Shown here: positions 17,365 to 28,031 of the stretch, in pieces
Layout: each line of letters begins with the position of its first letter
Numbering within the stretch: the stretch's first letter is position 1
Source of the DNA: Salsuginibacillus halophilus
GTDB lineage: Bacteria; Bacillota; Bacilli; Bacillales; Marinococcaceae
DNA: 64,000 bases
Reading direction: 5' to 3'
Assembly (NCBI RefSeq): GCF_003014715.1
Contig: NZ_PYAV01000007.1
Location: forward strand, 1 to 64,000
The notes under the pieces: generated by a model
What the model was told of the DNA's origin: nothing
What the model saw: the letters and a program-made list of their open reading frames with translations, nothing else
Databases searched by the model: none
Program-made: the position numbers and the translations under genes

Positions 17365-19449
17365 TTATTCACTGGCAAAAACAACAGCCTGGAAATCAGC
17401 GAACGCATAAATCATCGCTGCTAAATGTTTCATCTGCAGCAAACGATTGTGACGTACAGCTTCTTCCTCAGCCATAACCATCACTTCCTCAAAGTATTGA
17501 TCAATGACCGGCGCAAGGTTTGCCAACTGCTCATAGGCCTGCTTCGTATGGTGGTCGCTCAACAACTGCGGCAGCTCCTCCAGTTCGTGATAAGCGTTAT
17601 AAAGCGCCTTTTCTTCTTCTTTTTCAAAGTGTTCCGGCTGTACTTCCCCTGTCAGGCCTTCTGCTTTCTTTGCAATGTTGTTAACGCGGCTGAACGCTTC
17701 AACTTCACGCTTAAATGCTGCATCTAAAGTTTTTGCCTGCAGCAGTTCTGCTTTTTCAAGAAGTACATCAAGACGGCCCGGTGCATGAGCAAGTACTGCA
17801 TCAATGATGTCATAACGGATACCTGCTTCTGTTAGTTCGTTTTTCAAGCGGAGACGGAAAAAGTCAAGCAGCTCTTCTTTCAGCTTTTGCTCATTTTCTG
17901 TCTGTAAACCTTCTTGAAGTACAACTTGCACCGCCTCATCAATCATCACTTCAAGTGCCTGCGGCCAGCGGTGTGTCATTACCGTCTGTACAACACCAGC
18001 AGCCTGGCGGCGGAGCGCGTAAGGGTCTTGTGAGCCTGTCGGTATAAGCCCGATTGCAAAAGATGTAACGATCGTATCAAGCTTGTCTGCACACGCAACA
18101 ATGGCCCCCGGGGTACTTTCAGCTGGTGTATCATCGGAATGGCGCGGGCTGTAGTGTTCATTAATAGCTGATGCAACCGCCGGTGTTTCCCCGGCTTCTA
18201 GCGCGTACTTTTCACCCATAAGCCCTTGCAGTTCTGAAAACTCGTCCACCATGAGTGTGACCAAATCAAACTTCGCAATTTCAGCCGTACGCACCGCCTC
18301 CTCAGCGGTAGGCTCTTCGACTTCAAGCAGGTTGTTAAAGCGTTCAGTCAACTTTTTCGTACGGCGTACTTTATCACCCATCGTTCCAATATTTTCGTGG
18401 TGTACGATACTGTCAAGCTGCTTAACCGCTTCATCTGGTGCAAGCTTTAAATCCTCACGGTAGAAAAAGGCCGCATCAGCAAGACGGGCGTGCAGTACTT
18501 TTTCATTTCCTTTACGAACATTATCAAGATGCTCGTGATCACCGTTACGTACAGTGATAAAGTATGGAAGCAGCTTGTCGTTTTCATCTTGAACCGGAAA
18601 ATATCGCTGATGTTCTTTCATCGATGTAATTAATACTTCTTCTGGAATTTCGAGAAAGCTCTCTGTGAACGAGCCATACAGCGCTGTCGGATACTCAACG
18701 AGATGCGTCACTTCATCAAGCAGCGCTTCATCCGCCGGGATTTTCCAGCCTTGTTCTTGTTCAATCATCACAAGCTGCTTACGGATCGCTTCTTTACGTT
18801 CGACAGGGTCTACGATGACATGTTCACTAAGCAGCTCTTCACGGTACTTAGAAGCTTCTTCAAGCTCCCGTCGTCCGCCGAGCGGGCGGTGGCCGTAAGT
18901 TACGCGATTAGTTGCTACATCCGTAATTTCAAACGGAATGACTTCACTGCCATACAACGCAACAATCCAATGAATTGGGCGAACAAAGCGGAGGCTGTAA
19001 TGGCCCCAGCGCATATTTTTTGGAAACGACAAACTCGTAATCACCGTCTTCATTTCCGGCAGCAGTTCAGCAGCCGGACGTCCTTTGCGCTCAATCGAGG
19101 CAAATACGTATCTACCTGCATCTGTATCTTTAATTTCAAGCTGCTCCGGCGCTACACCTTGACCACGGGCGAAGCCGAGTGCCGCTTTTGTCCATTCGCC
19201 GTTGTCATCAAGTGCGATTTTTTCTGCCGGGCCGCGCGCTTCTTCTACGACATCTTCCTGCATCTCAGCCAAACCATCAATCAAGAGGGCGAGACGACGC
19301 GGCGTTGCATAGCTTTGTACACGTTCATACGTAAGGCGGCGGCTCTTTAACCACTCAGCTGCAGCCTCTTCAAGCTGCGTCATTGCATCCGGCACAAAAC
19401 GAGCCGGCATTTCCTCCATACCAACTTCAAGTAAAAACGGCTTACTCAT
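17365..19449 (-). CDS. glyS: Glycyl-tRNA synthetase beta subunit
   Basis: The 694-residue beta subunit of the heterotetrameric bacterial glycyl-tRNA synthetase. It begins with the family signature [18 protein letters not shown]. It contains the HD-like central domain ([15 protein letters not shown] is in the C-terminal half) and a C-terminal anticodon-binding region with [14 protein letters not shown]. The beta subunit binds the tRNA and charges it together with GlyQ. It overlaps glyQ by eight bases and is co-transcribed behind the glycine T-box. No clear terminator is seen between it and ccpN; read-through is possible. Confidence 0.97.
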   Translation of the reverse strand: MSKPFLLEVGMEEMPARFVPDAMTQLEEAAAEWLKSRRLTYERVQSYATPRRLALLIDGLAEMQEDVVEEARGPAEKIALDDNGEWTKAALGFARGQGVAPEQLEIKDTDAGRYVFASIERKGRPAAELLPEMKTVITSLSFPKNMRWGHYSLRFVRPIHWIVALYGSEVIPFEITDVATNRVTYGHRPLGGRRELEEASKYREELLSEHVIVDPVERKEAIRKQLVMIEQEQGWKIPADEALLDEVTHLVEYPTALYGSFTESFLEIPEEVLITSMKEHQRYFPVQDENDKLLPYFITVRNGDHEHLDNVRKGNEKVLHARLADAAFFYREDLKLAPDEAVKQLDSIVHHENIGTMGDKVRRTKKLTERFNNLLEVEEPTAEEAVRTAEIAKFDLVTLMVDEFSELQGLMGEKYALEAGETPAVASAINEHYSPRHSDDTPAESTPGAIVACADKLDTIVTSFAIGLIPTGSQDPYALRRQAAGVVQTVMTHRWPQALEVMIDEAVQVVLQEGLQTENEQKLKEELLDFFRLRLKNELTEAGIRYDIIDAVLAHAPGRLDVLLEKAELLQAKTLDAAFKREVEAFSRVNNIAKKAEGLTGEVQPEHFEKEEEKALYNAYHELEELPQLLSDHHTKQAYEQLANLAPVIDQYFEEVMVMAEEEAVRHNRLLQMKHLAAMIYAFADFQAVVFASE

Positions 19450-20326
19450 TCGTCTTTTCCTCCTTCAACATCGGAAATCCAAGCTCTTCACGCTGCTCTA
19501 AGTATGCTTTTGCACATTTACGGGCCAAATTACGAACACGGCCGATGTACCCGGTCCGCTCTGTAACTGAAATGGCACCTCCAGCATCAAGCAAGTTGAA
19601 AATGTGAGAACACTTTAATACGTAATCATAAGCCGGGAAGACGAGGTTCTCTGCAAGCGCACGGTGCGCTTCTTTCTCGCTCATATCAAAGCTGTCAAAC
19701 AACATTTGATGATCGGCTACATCAAATGTGTATTTCGAGTGTTCATACTCCGGCTGATAAAAAACATCTCCATACGTAAAGCCTTCGACCCATTCGAGTT
19801 CAAAAACGTTATCTTTATCCTGAATATAAGAAGCAAGACGCTCGATCCCGTATGTAATTTCAACACTTACAGGATCAGCGTCTAAACCACCTACCTGCTG
19901 AAAGTACGTAAACTGGGTGATCTCCATACCGTCGAGCCATACTTCCCATCCAAGTCCTGCAGCACTTAAAGCTGGGTGCTCCCAATTATCTTCAACAAAG
20001 CGAATATCATGTTCGCGCGGGTTAATGCCGAGCGCCTCTAAACTTTTAAGATACAGATCTTGAATATTTGCAGGCGACGGCTTCATGATCACTTGAAACT
20101 GGTGGTGCTGATACAACCGGTTTGGGTTTTCACCGTAACGACCATCCGCCGGACGCCGGGACGGCTCAACGTAAGCAACATTCCACGGCTCAGGCCCGAT
20201 GCTTTTCAAAAATGTCATCGGATTCAGCGTTCCAGCTCCTTTTTCCACATCATATGCCTGCATAATCAGACAGTTTTGTTCAGCCCAGAAGTTCTGAAGG
20301 TTTAAAATCATATCCTGCACATTCAT
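19442..20326 (-). CDS. glyQ: Glycyl-tRNA synthetase alpha subunit
   Basis: The 294-residue catalytic alpha subunit, class II aminoacyl-tRNA synthetase. The N-terminus [17 protein letters not shown], the motif [19 protein letters not shown] and [18 protein letters not shown] are diagnostic. The start is the ATG behind GGGAGGG. The frame runs 31 codons further upstream, but that stretch lies across the T-box terminator and is not translated. First gene of glyQS; expression is controlled by the T-box upstream. Confidence 0.97.
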   Translation of the reverse strand: MNVQDMILNLQNFWAEQNCLIMQAYDVEKGAGTLNPMTFLKSIGPEPWNVAYVEPSRRPADGRYGENPNRLYQHHQFQVIMKPSPANIQDLYLKSLEALGINPREHDIRFVEDNWEHPALSAAGLGWEVWLDGMEITQFTYFQQVGGLDADPVSVEITYGIERLASYIQDKDNVFELEWVEGFTYGDVFYQPEYEHSKYTFDVADHQMLFDSFDMSEKEAHRALAENLVFPAYDYVLKCSHIFNLLDAGGAISVTERTGYIGRVRNLARKCAKAYLEQREELGFPMLKEEKTNE

Positions 20327-20339
20327 ATTGAACCCTCCC

Positions 20340-20545
20340 AAAAAAATAAAACCGTCCCTACGCCTTGTGTAAAGGCGTAGGGACGGTATAATCCGCGGTT
20401 CCACCCTACTTGCCCGCACTTAAAAGCGGGCCGCTTTCATCCTTCGTGCTCAGAAGTGCCTTCACTGCCATCACTTGCCGGGCTTCCACCATCCCCGGCT
20501 CGCTTACAAGCGAGCGGACAAATACTACTCTTCATCTTTGCACAA
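20340..20545 (-). promoter_or_regulatory. Glycine T-box riboswitch leader of glyQS
   Basis: The leader reads uncharged tRNA-Gly. It contains the canonical T-box sequence AGGGTGGAACCGCGG (minus strand, 20393-20407). A Stem I with an AGATGAAGAGTAGTA-like opening carries a specifier codon GGC (20458-20460) matching glycine. A terminator with a perfect 16-bp stem (20351-20366 with 20372-20387) and a T-rich run ends the leader. Uncharged tRNA pairing with the T-box would form the antiterminator and let glyQS be transcribed. The 5' end is approximate; no convincing -35 was found. Confidence 0.93.
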
Positions 20546-20587
20546 CTATATCATTTTGGCGTTCAACTTTTTGAACGACTGATTTCG

Positions 20588-21349
20588 CTAACCATTATCA
20601 TAACCCCACCGCTTCCATTGGTCAAGGAATCGTTTCGATTTTAATACAAGACCCGCATAGCTATCGTAGTATGCATCAATGACAGTTTCAATTTCACGCC
20701 GTGTTTCTTCTTTTAATGAAATACTCCCAAGCTGCTCCGGCGCTACATGCATCAGCTGCTGCAATACCCTGACAGAGGCTTGTGATATATCGTAACGACG
20801 CGGGTCAATATGTATACAACGATGACATAAAAAGCCTGCCTCACGAACAGAAAACGAAAATTTCCCTTCCTGGGAGCTACAGTTAACACAACGCTCAAGT
20901 AACGGTTGAATACCTGCAGGCACCGTCATCTTCAACTCTAAGTAACCAAGCAGCACATCCGGAGGGTCTTCAGCATTCATCCGCTCAAGGACTGCGCTGA
21001 GCAGCTCAAACCAGCGTCCGCTTCTTTCTTGGTCATTTGTCGCTTTATCCATCAGTTCAACAGCACAGCTCGCGTACGCCGTTAAGAGTAAATCTTTCCG
21101 GATCGACGGAAAAGATTGAATGACATCCCCTTGACTTAAGGTGTGTACACCTTGGCCACTTCCCGCTTTATAAACGTAAATCCCATGCGCAAATAACTGC
21201 ACGCTGGAAGCCAGCGTGCTTTTCGTCTTTTTTGCGCCTCGGGCCATAACGGCAATTTTTCCCCGTTCTTTTGTCAGCAGGGTGACAATCACATGCGATT
21301 CACCGTAATCGACGGTACGAATGACGACCCCTTCAACTTTTTGCAGCAT
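20588..21349 (-). CDS. recO: DNA repair protein RecO
   Basis: A 253-residue recombination mediator that helps load RecA with RecF and RecR. It has the N-terminal OB-fold pattern VEGVVIRTVDYGESHVIVTLLTKERGK with VMARGAKK. A zinc-binding cluster (CVNCSS...CHRCIH, about residues 152-175) lies in the helical C-terminal half. The ATG start agrees with B. subtilis RecO, which begins ML.KxEG; a GTG directly before it is also possible. It follows yqzL by six bases and belongs to the era-yqzL-recO transcript. Confidence 0.95.
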   Translation of the reverse strand: MLQKVEGVVIRTVDYGESHVIVTLLTKERGKIAVMARGAKKTKSTLASSVQLFAHGIYVYKAGSGQGVHTLSQGDVIQSFPSIRKDLLLTAYASCAVELMDKATNDQERSGRWFELLSAVLERMNAEDPPDVLLGYLELKMTVPAGIQPLLERCVNCSSQEGKFSFSVREAGFLCHRCIHIDPRRYDISQASVRVLQQLMHVAPEQLGSISLKEETRREIETVIDAYYDSYAGLVLKSKRFLDQWKRWGYDNG

Positions 21350-21355
21350 CACAAC

Positions 21356-21505
21356 TCACTCCGGAAGTTCTACCTGGAGTTCCCCAGATACTTCAGTTTC
21401 ATGCTGGCTATTTTGAGAGCCATCACTTGTTTCTGCTTCTTTTAGATCTAAATAAACATCAACGCGTCCAGTTCGTTCAAACATGGTCCAATCTGGAATT
21501 TCCAT
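21356..21505 (-). CDS. yqzL: YqzL-family small protein
   Basis: A 49-residue protein. It starts at an ATG behind AGAGGG and stops six bases before recO. The sequence begins MEIPDWTMFERTGRVDVYL, matching the conserved YqzL pattern (aromatic-x-x-F-x-x-TG-x-hydrophobic-D-x-YL) at the same era-recO junction as in B. subtilis. The family function is unknown. The C-terminal half is Ser/Glu/Gln-rich and probably disordered. Clear Shine-Dalgarno spacing and conserved location make it real despite its size. Confidence 0.85.
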   Translation of the reverse strand: MEIPDWTMFERTGRVDVYLDLKEAETSDGSQNSQHETEVSGELQVELPE

Positions 21506-21604
21506 TGGTGATCCCTCTTTCCATGAGAACTTCATTGTACAGTTTATAGTTTCGCCAAACGACAGCCGATGATGTCATCTAAAATCAACCAGATTCGGAA
21601 GCAG

Positions 21605-23297
<1,693 letters not shown>

Positions 23298-23308
<11 letters not shown>

Positions 23309-23765
23309 GGCCGAATTCAGTCAGTATAGTTTCCTGCCGGGCAAACATTTCTTCTTCTTCTTCCTTTGTCCCGTGATCATAACCAAGCATATGCAAAAAA
23401 CCATGAACAGCTAAAAAGGCAAGCTCGCGCTCTAAAGAATGACCGTAAGCGCCTGCCTGTTCCTCTGCTTTTGGGATTGAGATCACGATATCACCTAAAA
23501 GGTCAGGAATATCTTGATCCACATTTAAAGCTTCTTCTTCACCTTCGTTCAAGGCAAATGTTAAAACATCTGTCGCCTCATCTTTATCTCGATAGTCTTT
23601 GTTCAAGTTTTGAATGACATCGTTTTCCACGAACGTCACCGAAATTTCTGAGCCTTCCGGAATGCGTTCGTAGGCACAGCTGTGCTGTAAAACTTCTGTC
23701 ACGAGCTTTTCATGCTCCTCGGATAAACGATCTGTTTCATCGATTAAATCCACCATGTACTTCAT
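23298..23765 (-). CDS. ybeY: Endoribonuclease YbeY (16S rRNA maturation)
   Basis: A 155-residue zinc-dependent RNase for 16S rRNA 3'-end processing and ribosome quality control. The metal-binding motif HGFLHMLGYDH (about residues 122-132) is complete, and the upstream conserved DEATDVLTF and GDIVIS motifs are present. ATG start behind AAGGAGG. Only 18 bases separate it from phoH. In B. subtilis the large gene pgpH (yqfF) sits exactly there and is missing here. Confidence 0.95.
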
Positions 23766-23783
23766 ACGCTGCCTCCTTCCAAT

Positions 23784-24752
23784 TTAACGGTCTTCAACGG
23801 CATCATAAGCTTCAAGAATGCGTTGTACAACGGTATGCCTGACAACGTCGGAACCTTGTAAATAGACGAAGCCGATTTCATTGACATCTTTTAAGATGCC
23901 TTCTACTGTCTTTAAGCCGGACTTTTGACCGCGTGGCAGATCAACTTGTGTTAAATCGCCGTTAACGATCATTTTCGAACCAAAACCTAGCCGGGTTAAA
24001 AACATTTTCATCTGCTCTGCTGTTGTGTTCTGCGCTTCATCTAAAATAACGAACGCATCATCAAGCGTTCGACCGCGCATATAAGCAAGCGGTGCCACTT
24101 CAATTGTGCCACGCTCCATCAACCGATCTGTATGCTCTGCACCAAAAATGTCATGGAGTGCATCATAGAGTGGACGTAAATACGGGTCAACCTTTTCCTT
24201 TAAATCACCTGGTAGAAAGCCGAGGTTTTCGCCAGCTTCAACTGCCGGACGGGTCAGTACAATCCGCTGTACATCCCCTTGTTTTAAAGCTGCAACTGCC
24301 AGAACGACAGCAAGGTAGGTTTTTCCAGTCCCGGCAGGCCCAATGCCAAACACTAAATCATGCTTACGAATCGCCCGGACGTAATCTTTCTGTCCTAGCG
24401 TTTTCACTAAAATCGGTTTGCCTTTGGCATTTGTTGCAATTTGTTCTTGATACAGCTCATACAGCTGATCAAGCTGGTCATCAAGTTTTAACTGAACAGC
24501 ATAAAGCACATCCCGCTCGGAAATGTGCACACCCTGCCGTAAAAGATGAATGAGCGCTTCCATGACATCTGAAACGGTTTGGGCTTCGCGCTTCTCTCCA
24601 GTTACTACAAGAGACTCTCCCCGGGTAATAATGGAGACATCAAGTTTTTCTTCAATACGTTTTAAATGGACATCGCCCGGCCCGAACAGCGCCTGAGCTT
24701 CAGGTGCATCTTTTAAGCCGAGCTGAATGACTTCACGGTGTTTATCTGTCAA
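23784..24752 (-). CDS. phoH: PhoH-like ATPase
   Basis: About 322 residues. An N-terminal KH-like region (about residues 15-90) is followed by a P-loop ATPase domain with Walker A GIGPAGTGKTYLA, Walker B VILDEAQN, and NGDLTQVDLPRG. Commonly found beside ybeY and era, it is thought to act in RNA metabolism. The biochemical role is poorly known. Two in-frame TTG codons could start it. The second is ten bases behind AAGGAG and is preferred; the first, three codons earlier, overlaps the yqfD stop and almost touches that site. Confidence 0.93.
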   Translation of the reverse strand: MTDKHREVIQLGLKDAPEAQALFGPGDVHLKRIEEKLDVSIITRGESLVVTGEKREAQTVSDVMEALIHLLRQGVHISERDVLYAVQLKLDDQLDQLYELYQEQIATNAKGKPILVKTLGQKDYVRAIRKHDLVFGIGPAGTGKTYLAVVLAVAALKQGDVQRIVLTRPAVEAGENLGFLPGDLKEKVDPYLRPLYDALHDIFGAEHTDRLMERGTIEVAPLAYMRGRTLDDAFVILDEAQNTTAEQMKMFLTRLGFGSKMIVNGDLTQVDLPRGQKSGLKTVEGILKDVNEIGFVYLQGSDVVRHTVVQRILEAYDAVEDR

Positions 24753-24757
24753 TCGTC

Positions 24758-25972
24758 TCAATCTCCTTGTATCATCGGCGCATCTTCAGCGATGTTTTGC
24801 ATGACTTGGTAGTGTAGAGATATTTTCACTTTACCATTCTCGTCACGCCGGTGCAAAATTTTTTCTCCCGTTACTTCTGCATCTTCAGGCAGCTCTTTTT
24901 TTAATTCATGTGAGGTTAACTCAACCGCCGTAATTTCCATTGCATCATCCGGAAGCTCTGCCGTTTGCTGGGACTGCTCATAATACGTAATACTTTTCGT
25001 TTGCAGCGGCAGCTCGTAACCAAAAATCCGCCATGAATGGGTATTTGCACGCACGACAGGTTCAGTAAATGCCTCTGAAGCTTGATTACCCCAAATCGGA
25101 AGGGTCAAACCAAAAGCATTCATTTGATATGCCACTTCACGCTCACCGGACAACAAAGAAAGGTCCGGACCCGGGGTGAAGGTAACATCCGCTTCATACC
25201 ACACTTCTCCGAGAACTTCACCTTCAGCTGCTACGGACTGCGGTGGTGTGTTGTCACTACTTTCTTCCCCAGGTTCTGGCGGATTTAAAATGCCGGAGAT
25301 TAACACTTCACCCGGCTGAACAAAATCCCCTGGTTCTTTCACAGCAGTACCTTGTTCTACATACATTTCTCGTACAACTGCACGTTTTGTAGAAACGATA
25401 TGCTGTTCATTTTTTTCATCAGCTTCATCCGGCAGGGTCTGCTCCACAACTTGCAGTTTCAAACGTGTTCCCTGCAGCCGCACTCCGACCCAGGTTACAC
25501 CATCCACAGCTGAGACAACCTCCTTTTGTAAAACATCAAGCGGAGGCAGTTCCGTATGACTTGTTCCGGGGGTAATATGTTCTTCCTGCATCCATTGCTC
25601 AATCATGTGTTCAACTTCAGGAGATGCACCTTCAATATCAACATTCCAAACAATGTTTGAAAGCATGTACAGGATGAAAAAGAAAAAAAAGGGTCCTGCT
25701 AAAAATCCAGGCTGCTTTTTTAACCAGTGAAGCGCAAACGGCCATCCTTCTTTTGATAAAATTTTCATACGGACATTGTACGACCGGGCTAGCGAACGCA
25801 TCCGCACTGCATCCACTGGATCGATCTTAACTTTGTAAAACGTAGGTGATTTTGCTTCAATCCGTTGAAAATTGACCTCTTCTTTCATGGCTGCATTAAC
25901 AAGTGCAAGAACCTCCTCGCCTTCAAGCGACAATGTCACCTGCCCTTGTCTCATATTGAATGAACGTTTCAC
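24758..25972 (-). CDS. yqfD: Sporulation protein YqfD
   Basis: A 404-residue protein of the YqfD/SpoIV-like family, made in the mother cell during sporulation. A soluble N-terminal domain of about 90 residues is followed by one membrane helix (PFFFFFILYMLSNIVW, about 93-110). A large extracytoplasmic region contains VDGVTWVGVRLQGTRLKLQVVE and KEPGDFVQPGEVLISG, a rotary/ring-building-motif-like pattern. GTG start overlapping the yqfC stop. The molecular role is not defined; mutants in B. subtilis are affected in spore formation. It shares the candidate SigE promoter with yqfC. Confidence 0.9.
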   Translation of the reverse strand: MKRSFNMRQGQVTLSLEGEEVLALVNAAMKEEVNFQRIEAKSPTFYKVKIDPVDAVRMRSLARSYNVRMKILSKEGWPFALHWLKKQPGFLAGPFFFFFILYMLSNIVWNVDIEGASPEVEHMIEQWMQEEHITPGTSHTELPPLDVLQKEVVSAVDGVTWVGVRLQGTRLKLQVVEQTLPDEADEKNEQHIVSTKRAVVREMYVEQGTAVKEPGDFVQPGEVLISGILNPPEPGEESSDNTPPQSVAAEGEVLGEVWYEADVTFTPGPDLSLLSGEREVAYQMNAFGLTLPIWGNQASEAFTEPVVRANTHSWRIFGYELPLQTKSITYYEQSQQTAELPDDAMEITAVELTSHELKKELPEDAEVTGEKILHRRDENGKVKISLHYQVMQNIAEDAPMIQGD

Positions 25973-26256
25973 GTTGGCTTCCGCTCCTCTGTATAAGCCA
26001 TAGAGTGAATACTCCCTTGAATGACCATGGTTGTACCTGAAATTTTCACAATTTCAAGCCCTTCGCCATTGATTGCAAGTAAGCCATAAGCTGTATTAAC
26101 GATAAGGAGGTCCGGATGATACTGGCGAATTCCTAGATGTTGATCCAGGCGGCATTCAAACTGACCGATCATCGTGACACGCGGGACATCTAAAAGGACA
26201 TCCGCCGGCAGATCAAGTTTTGAAGCCATCCATTGTTTAATACGTTTCTTTTTCAA
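25969..26256 (-). CDS. yqfC: Sporulation protein YqfC
   Basis: A 95-residue small sporulation protein with the family pattern LDLPADVLLDVPRVTMIGQF and a C-terminal SSIHSMAYT-like end. The TTG start lies behind GGGGAGGG at eight bases; a frame ten codons longer would include that site. It is translationally coupled to yqfD (ATG/GTG-A overlap). A SigE-like promoter lies 29-57 bases upstream. The function is unknown beyond its link to mother-cell sporulation. Confidence 0.86.
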   Translation of the reverse strand: MKKKRIKQWMASKLDLPADVLLDVPRVTMIGQFECRLDQHLGIRQYHPDLLIVNTAYGLLAINGEGLEIVKISGTTMVIQGSIHSMAYTEERKPT

Positions 26257-26284
26257 GCCGGCTCCCTCCCCTCGCTCTGCAAGC

Positions 26285-26313
26285 ATTGTATGTATGAAAA
26301 TTGCAGGCTATGA
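26285..26313 (-). promoter_or_regulatory. Candidate SigE promoter of yqfC-yqfD
   Basis: On the minus strand a perfect SigE -10, CATACAAT (26285-26292), lies 14 bases after TCATAGC (26307-26313). The consensus is KMATATT-N14-CATACAHT, so five of seven -35 positions and all eight -10 positions agree. The gene pair is known to be mother-cell specific in B. subtilis. Confidence 0.6.
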
Positions 26314-26319
26314 GCATAA

Positions 26320-26362
26320 AGAAAAGCCTGTTACGACTTAGTCGGTCGTAACAGGCTTTTCT
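26320..26362 (-). terminator. Terminator separating the floA group from yqfC
   Basis: A perfect 18-bp stem (26320-26337 with 26345-26362), then CTTTTCTTT on the minus strand, 13 bases after the preceding stop codon. Confidence 0.88.
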
Positions 26363-26374
26363 ACCAGCATACAT

Positions 26375-26929
26375 TTACTGATTTTTATGGCTGCGATGCA
26401 GCCCTTCAGTTTGATGTGGTCGCTTCGCACGCGGGGGTCCAAAGACTTCAGACCAAACGAATGCTTTCATCGCCTCATCTTTTGTTAAATGCTCTGTCTC
26501 TAAATTTAACTTTGCGTTCGATACGCGGCGCTTAACTTCCTGGCCGACGGCTGAATTTGCAACATCGCCTGCTGCTTCGTTTAACCGCTCTTCGGCCTGC
26601 TCACGTTTTCGCTGTAAATCTTCCATCTGTTTACTGTATTCATCGAACTTTTCCGATTGAATCACAGGTTCATCGCTTTCGTCACGCTGTGACCGGCTGG
26701 CATCAGGAACGCGCCTCGTCGGCGGCGCCTCATCGCTTGCTTCTTCTTGAAAGACTTCACGCCAGTCTCGAGGCGCACCACGCTGGCCGCCGCCGGAAGA
26801 AGGACGACTTTGACCCCGGCCTTGCTCCTGTTGTTGCCCCCCTTGACGGCGGAACAGGCTCATAAGCCCGGCAATTAACAAGATCACCCAGAAAAAGTTC
26901 GCTAACAGCAGCTGAAACAAATCTTCCAT
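26375..26929 (-). CDS. Single-pass membrane protein at the yqfB position, function unknown
   Basis: A 184-residue protein, not recognised. One N-terminal membrane helix (FQLLLANFFWVILLIAGLMSLF) is followed by a Gln/Gly/Arg/Ser-rich disordered segment, then an acidic coiled-coil-prone stretch (about residues 90-150). The C-terminus reads KDEAMKAFVWSEVFGPPRAKRP, which looks like a conserved interaction motif. It lies 48 bases after floA, on the same strand, and ends in a strong terminator. B. subtilis has the small gene yqfB here, but similarity to it was not established. An inferred role as a partner of the YqeZ-FloA membrane system rests on position alone. Confidence 0.65.
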   Translation of the reverse strand: MEDLFQLLLANFFWVILLIAGLMSLFRRQGGQQQEQGRGQSRPSSGGGQRGAPRDWREVFQEEASDEAPPTRRVPDASRSQRDESDEPVIQSEKFDEYSKQMEDLQRKREQAEERLNEAAGDVANSAVGQEVKRRVSNAKLNLETEHLTKDEAMKAFVWSEVFGPPRAKRPHQTEGLHRSHKNQ

Positions 26930-26977
26930 TCAGGTTCACCCTTTCTTCCCACGGGTGCGTCGTTCAGCCGTGCAATA

Positions 26978-28009
26978 TTAGTAGTTGCGGGATCCGCCCG
27001 ACTTATGATCATCATCATGATGCTCTTCTTCATTATCACCAGTTGCTTTACCAATCGACTCTCTCATATCCGTGTCTGCCATGACGTTTTTCATGTTCAT
27101 GTAATCCATCACGCCAAGGTTACCGGATTTAAGTGCTTCGGCCATTGCCATTGGTACTTCAGCTTCAGCTTCAACAACTTTGGCACGCATTTCTTCGACG
27201 CGCGCTTTCATTTCCTGCTCCTGAGCCACAGCCATCGCCCGTCGCTCTTCGGCTTTTGCCTGAGCAATCTTCTTATCTGCATCAGCTTGATCCGTCTGCA
27301 GTTCTGCACCGATGTTTTTACCAATGTCGATATCTGCAATATCGATTGAAAGTATTTCAAAGGCTGTCCCGGAATCCAAACCTTTTGACAATACCGTTTG
27401 AGAGATCATATCCGGATTTTCAAGTACGTCTTTGTGATGATTAGATGAACCAATTGTAGAAACAATGCCTTCACCAACACGGGCGATGATCGTTTCTTCA
27501 CCTGCACCACCTACAAGGCGGTCAATGTTGGCGCGCACCGTGATACGGGCCTTTGCTTTCACTTCAATACCATCCATTGCCACACCGGCGATAAATGGTG
27601 TTTCAATCACTTTCGGGTTAACGCTCATCTGCACCGCTTCTAGTACATCACGGCCGGCAAGATCAATCGCTGCACAACGCTCAAACGTCAAATCAATGTT
27701 TGCACGCTGCGCTGCAATCAATGCGTTAACTACCCGGTCTACATTACCACCTGCAAGGTAGTGACCTTCAAGTTTATTTGTTTCAATTTCAAGCCCTGCT
27801 TTTACCGCCTTAATCTGCGGGTTTACAACGCGGGCCGGAATAACGCGGCGAAAGCGCATTCCCACAAGCTGAAAGATACCTAACTTTACGCCGGCAGCCA
27901 AGGCAGAAATCCAAAGCATCACCGGAACAAACGTAAACAACACGGAAAGAAGAATAATGACGATCGCAAGTACGATCACTAACGTCAGATCAAATGGTAG
28001 TCCTTCCAA
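26978..28009 (-). CDS. floA: Flotillin-like protein FloA
   Basis: A 343-residue membrane-associated scaffold of bacterial lipid rafts. An N-terminal membrane hairpin (about residues 8-45) is followed by the PHB/SPFH-like domain with [19 protein letters not shown] and [20 protein letters not shown] long Ala/Glu-rich coiled coil (about 235-300) with the repeat-like [20 protein letters not shown] comes next, then an Asp/His-rich tail. TTG start behind GGGAGG at seven bases. It follows yqeZ (NfeD protein) by 22 bases, the standard flotillin partner pair. Confidence 0.95.
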   Translation of the reverse strand: MEGLPFDLTLVIVLAIVIILLSVLFTFVPVMLWISALAAGVKLGIFQLVGMRFRRVIPARVVNPQIKAVKAGLEIETNKLEGHYLAGGNVDRVVNALIAAQRANIDLTFERCAAIDLAGRDVLEAVQMSVNPKVIETPFIAGVAMDGIEVKAKARITVRANIDRLVGGAGEETIIARVGEGIVSTIGSSNHHKDVLENPDMISQTVLSKGLDSGTAFEILSIDIADIDIGKNIGAELQTDQADADKKIAQAKAEERRAMAVAQEQEMKARVEEMRAKVVEAEAEVPMAMAEALKSGNLGVMDYMNMKNVMADTDMRESIGKATGDNEEEHHDDDHKSGGSRNY

Positions 28010-28031
28010 TGCGAAACCTCCCTATAAATAA

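Noticed and set aside
20346-20419. N-terminal extension of GlyQ by 31 residues
   Set aside because: It would translate across the T-box and its terminator; the ATG behind GGGAGGG matches the family start.
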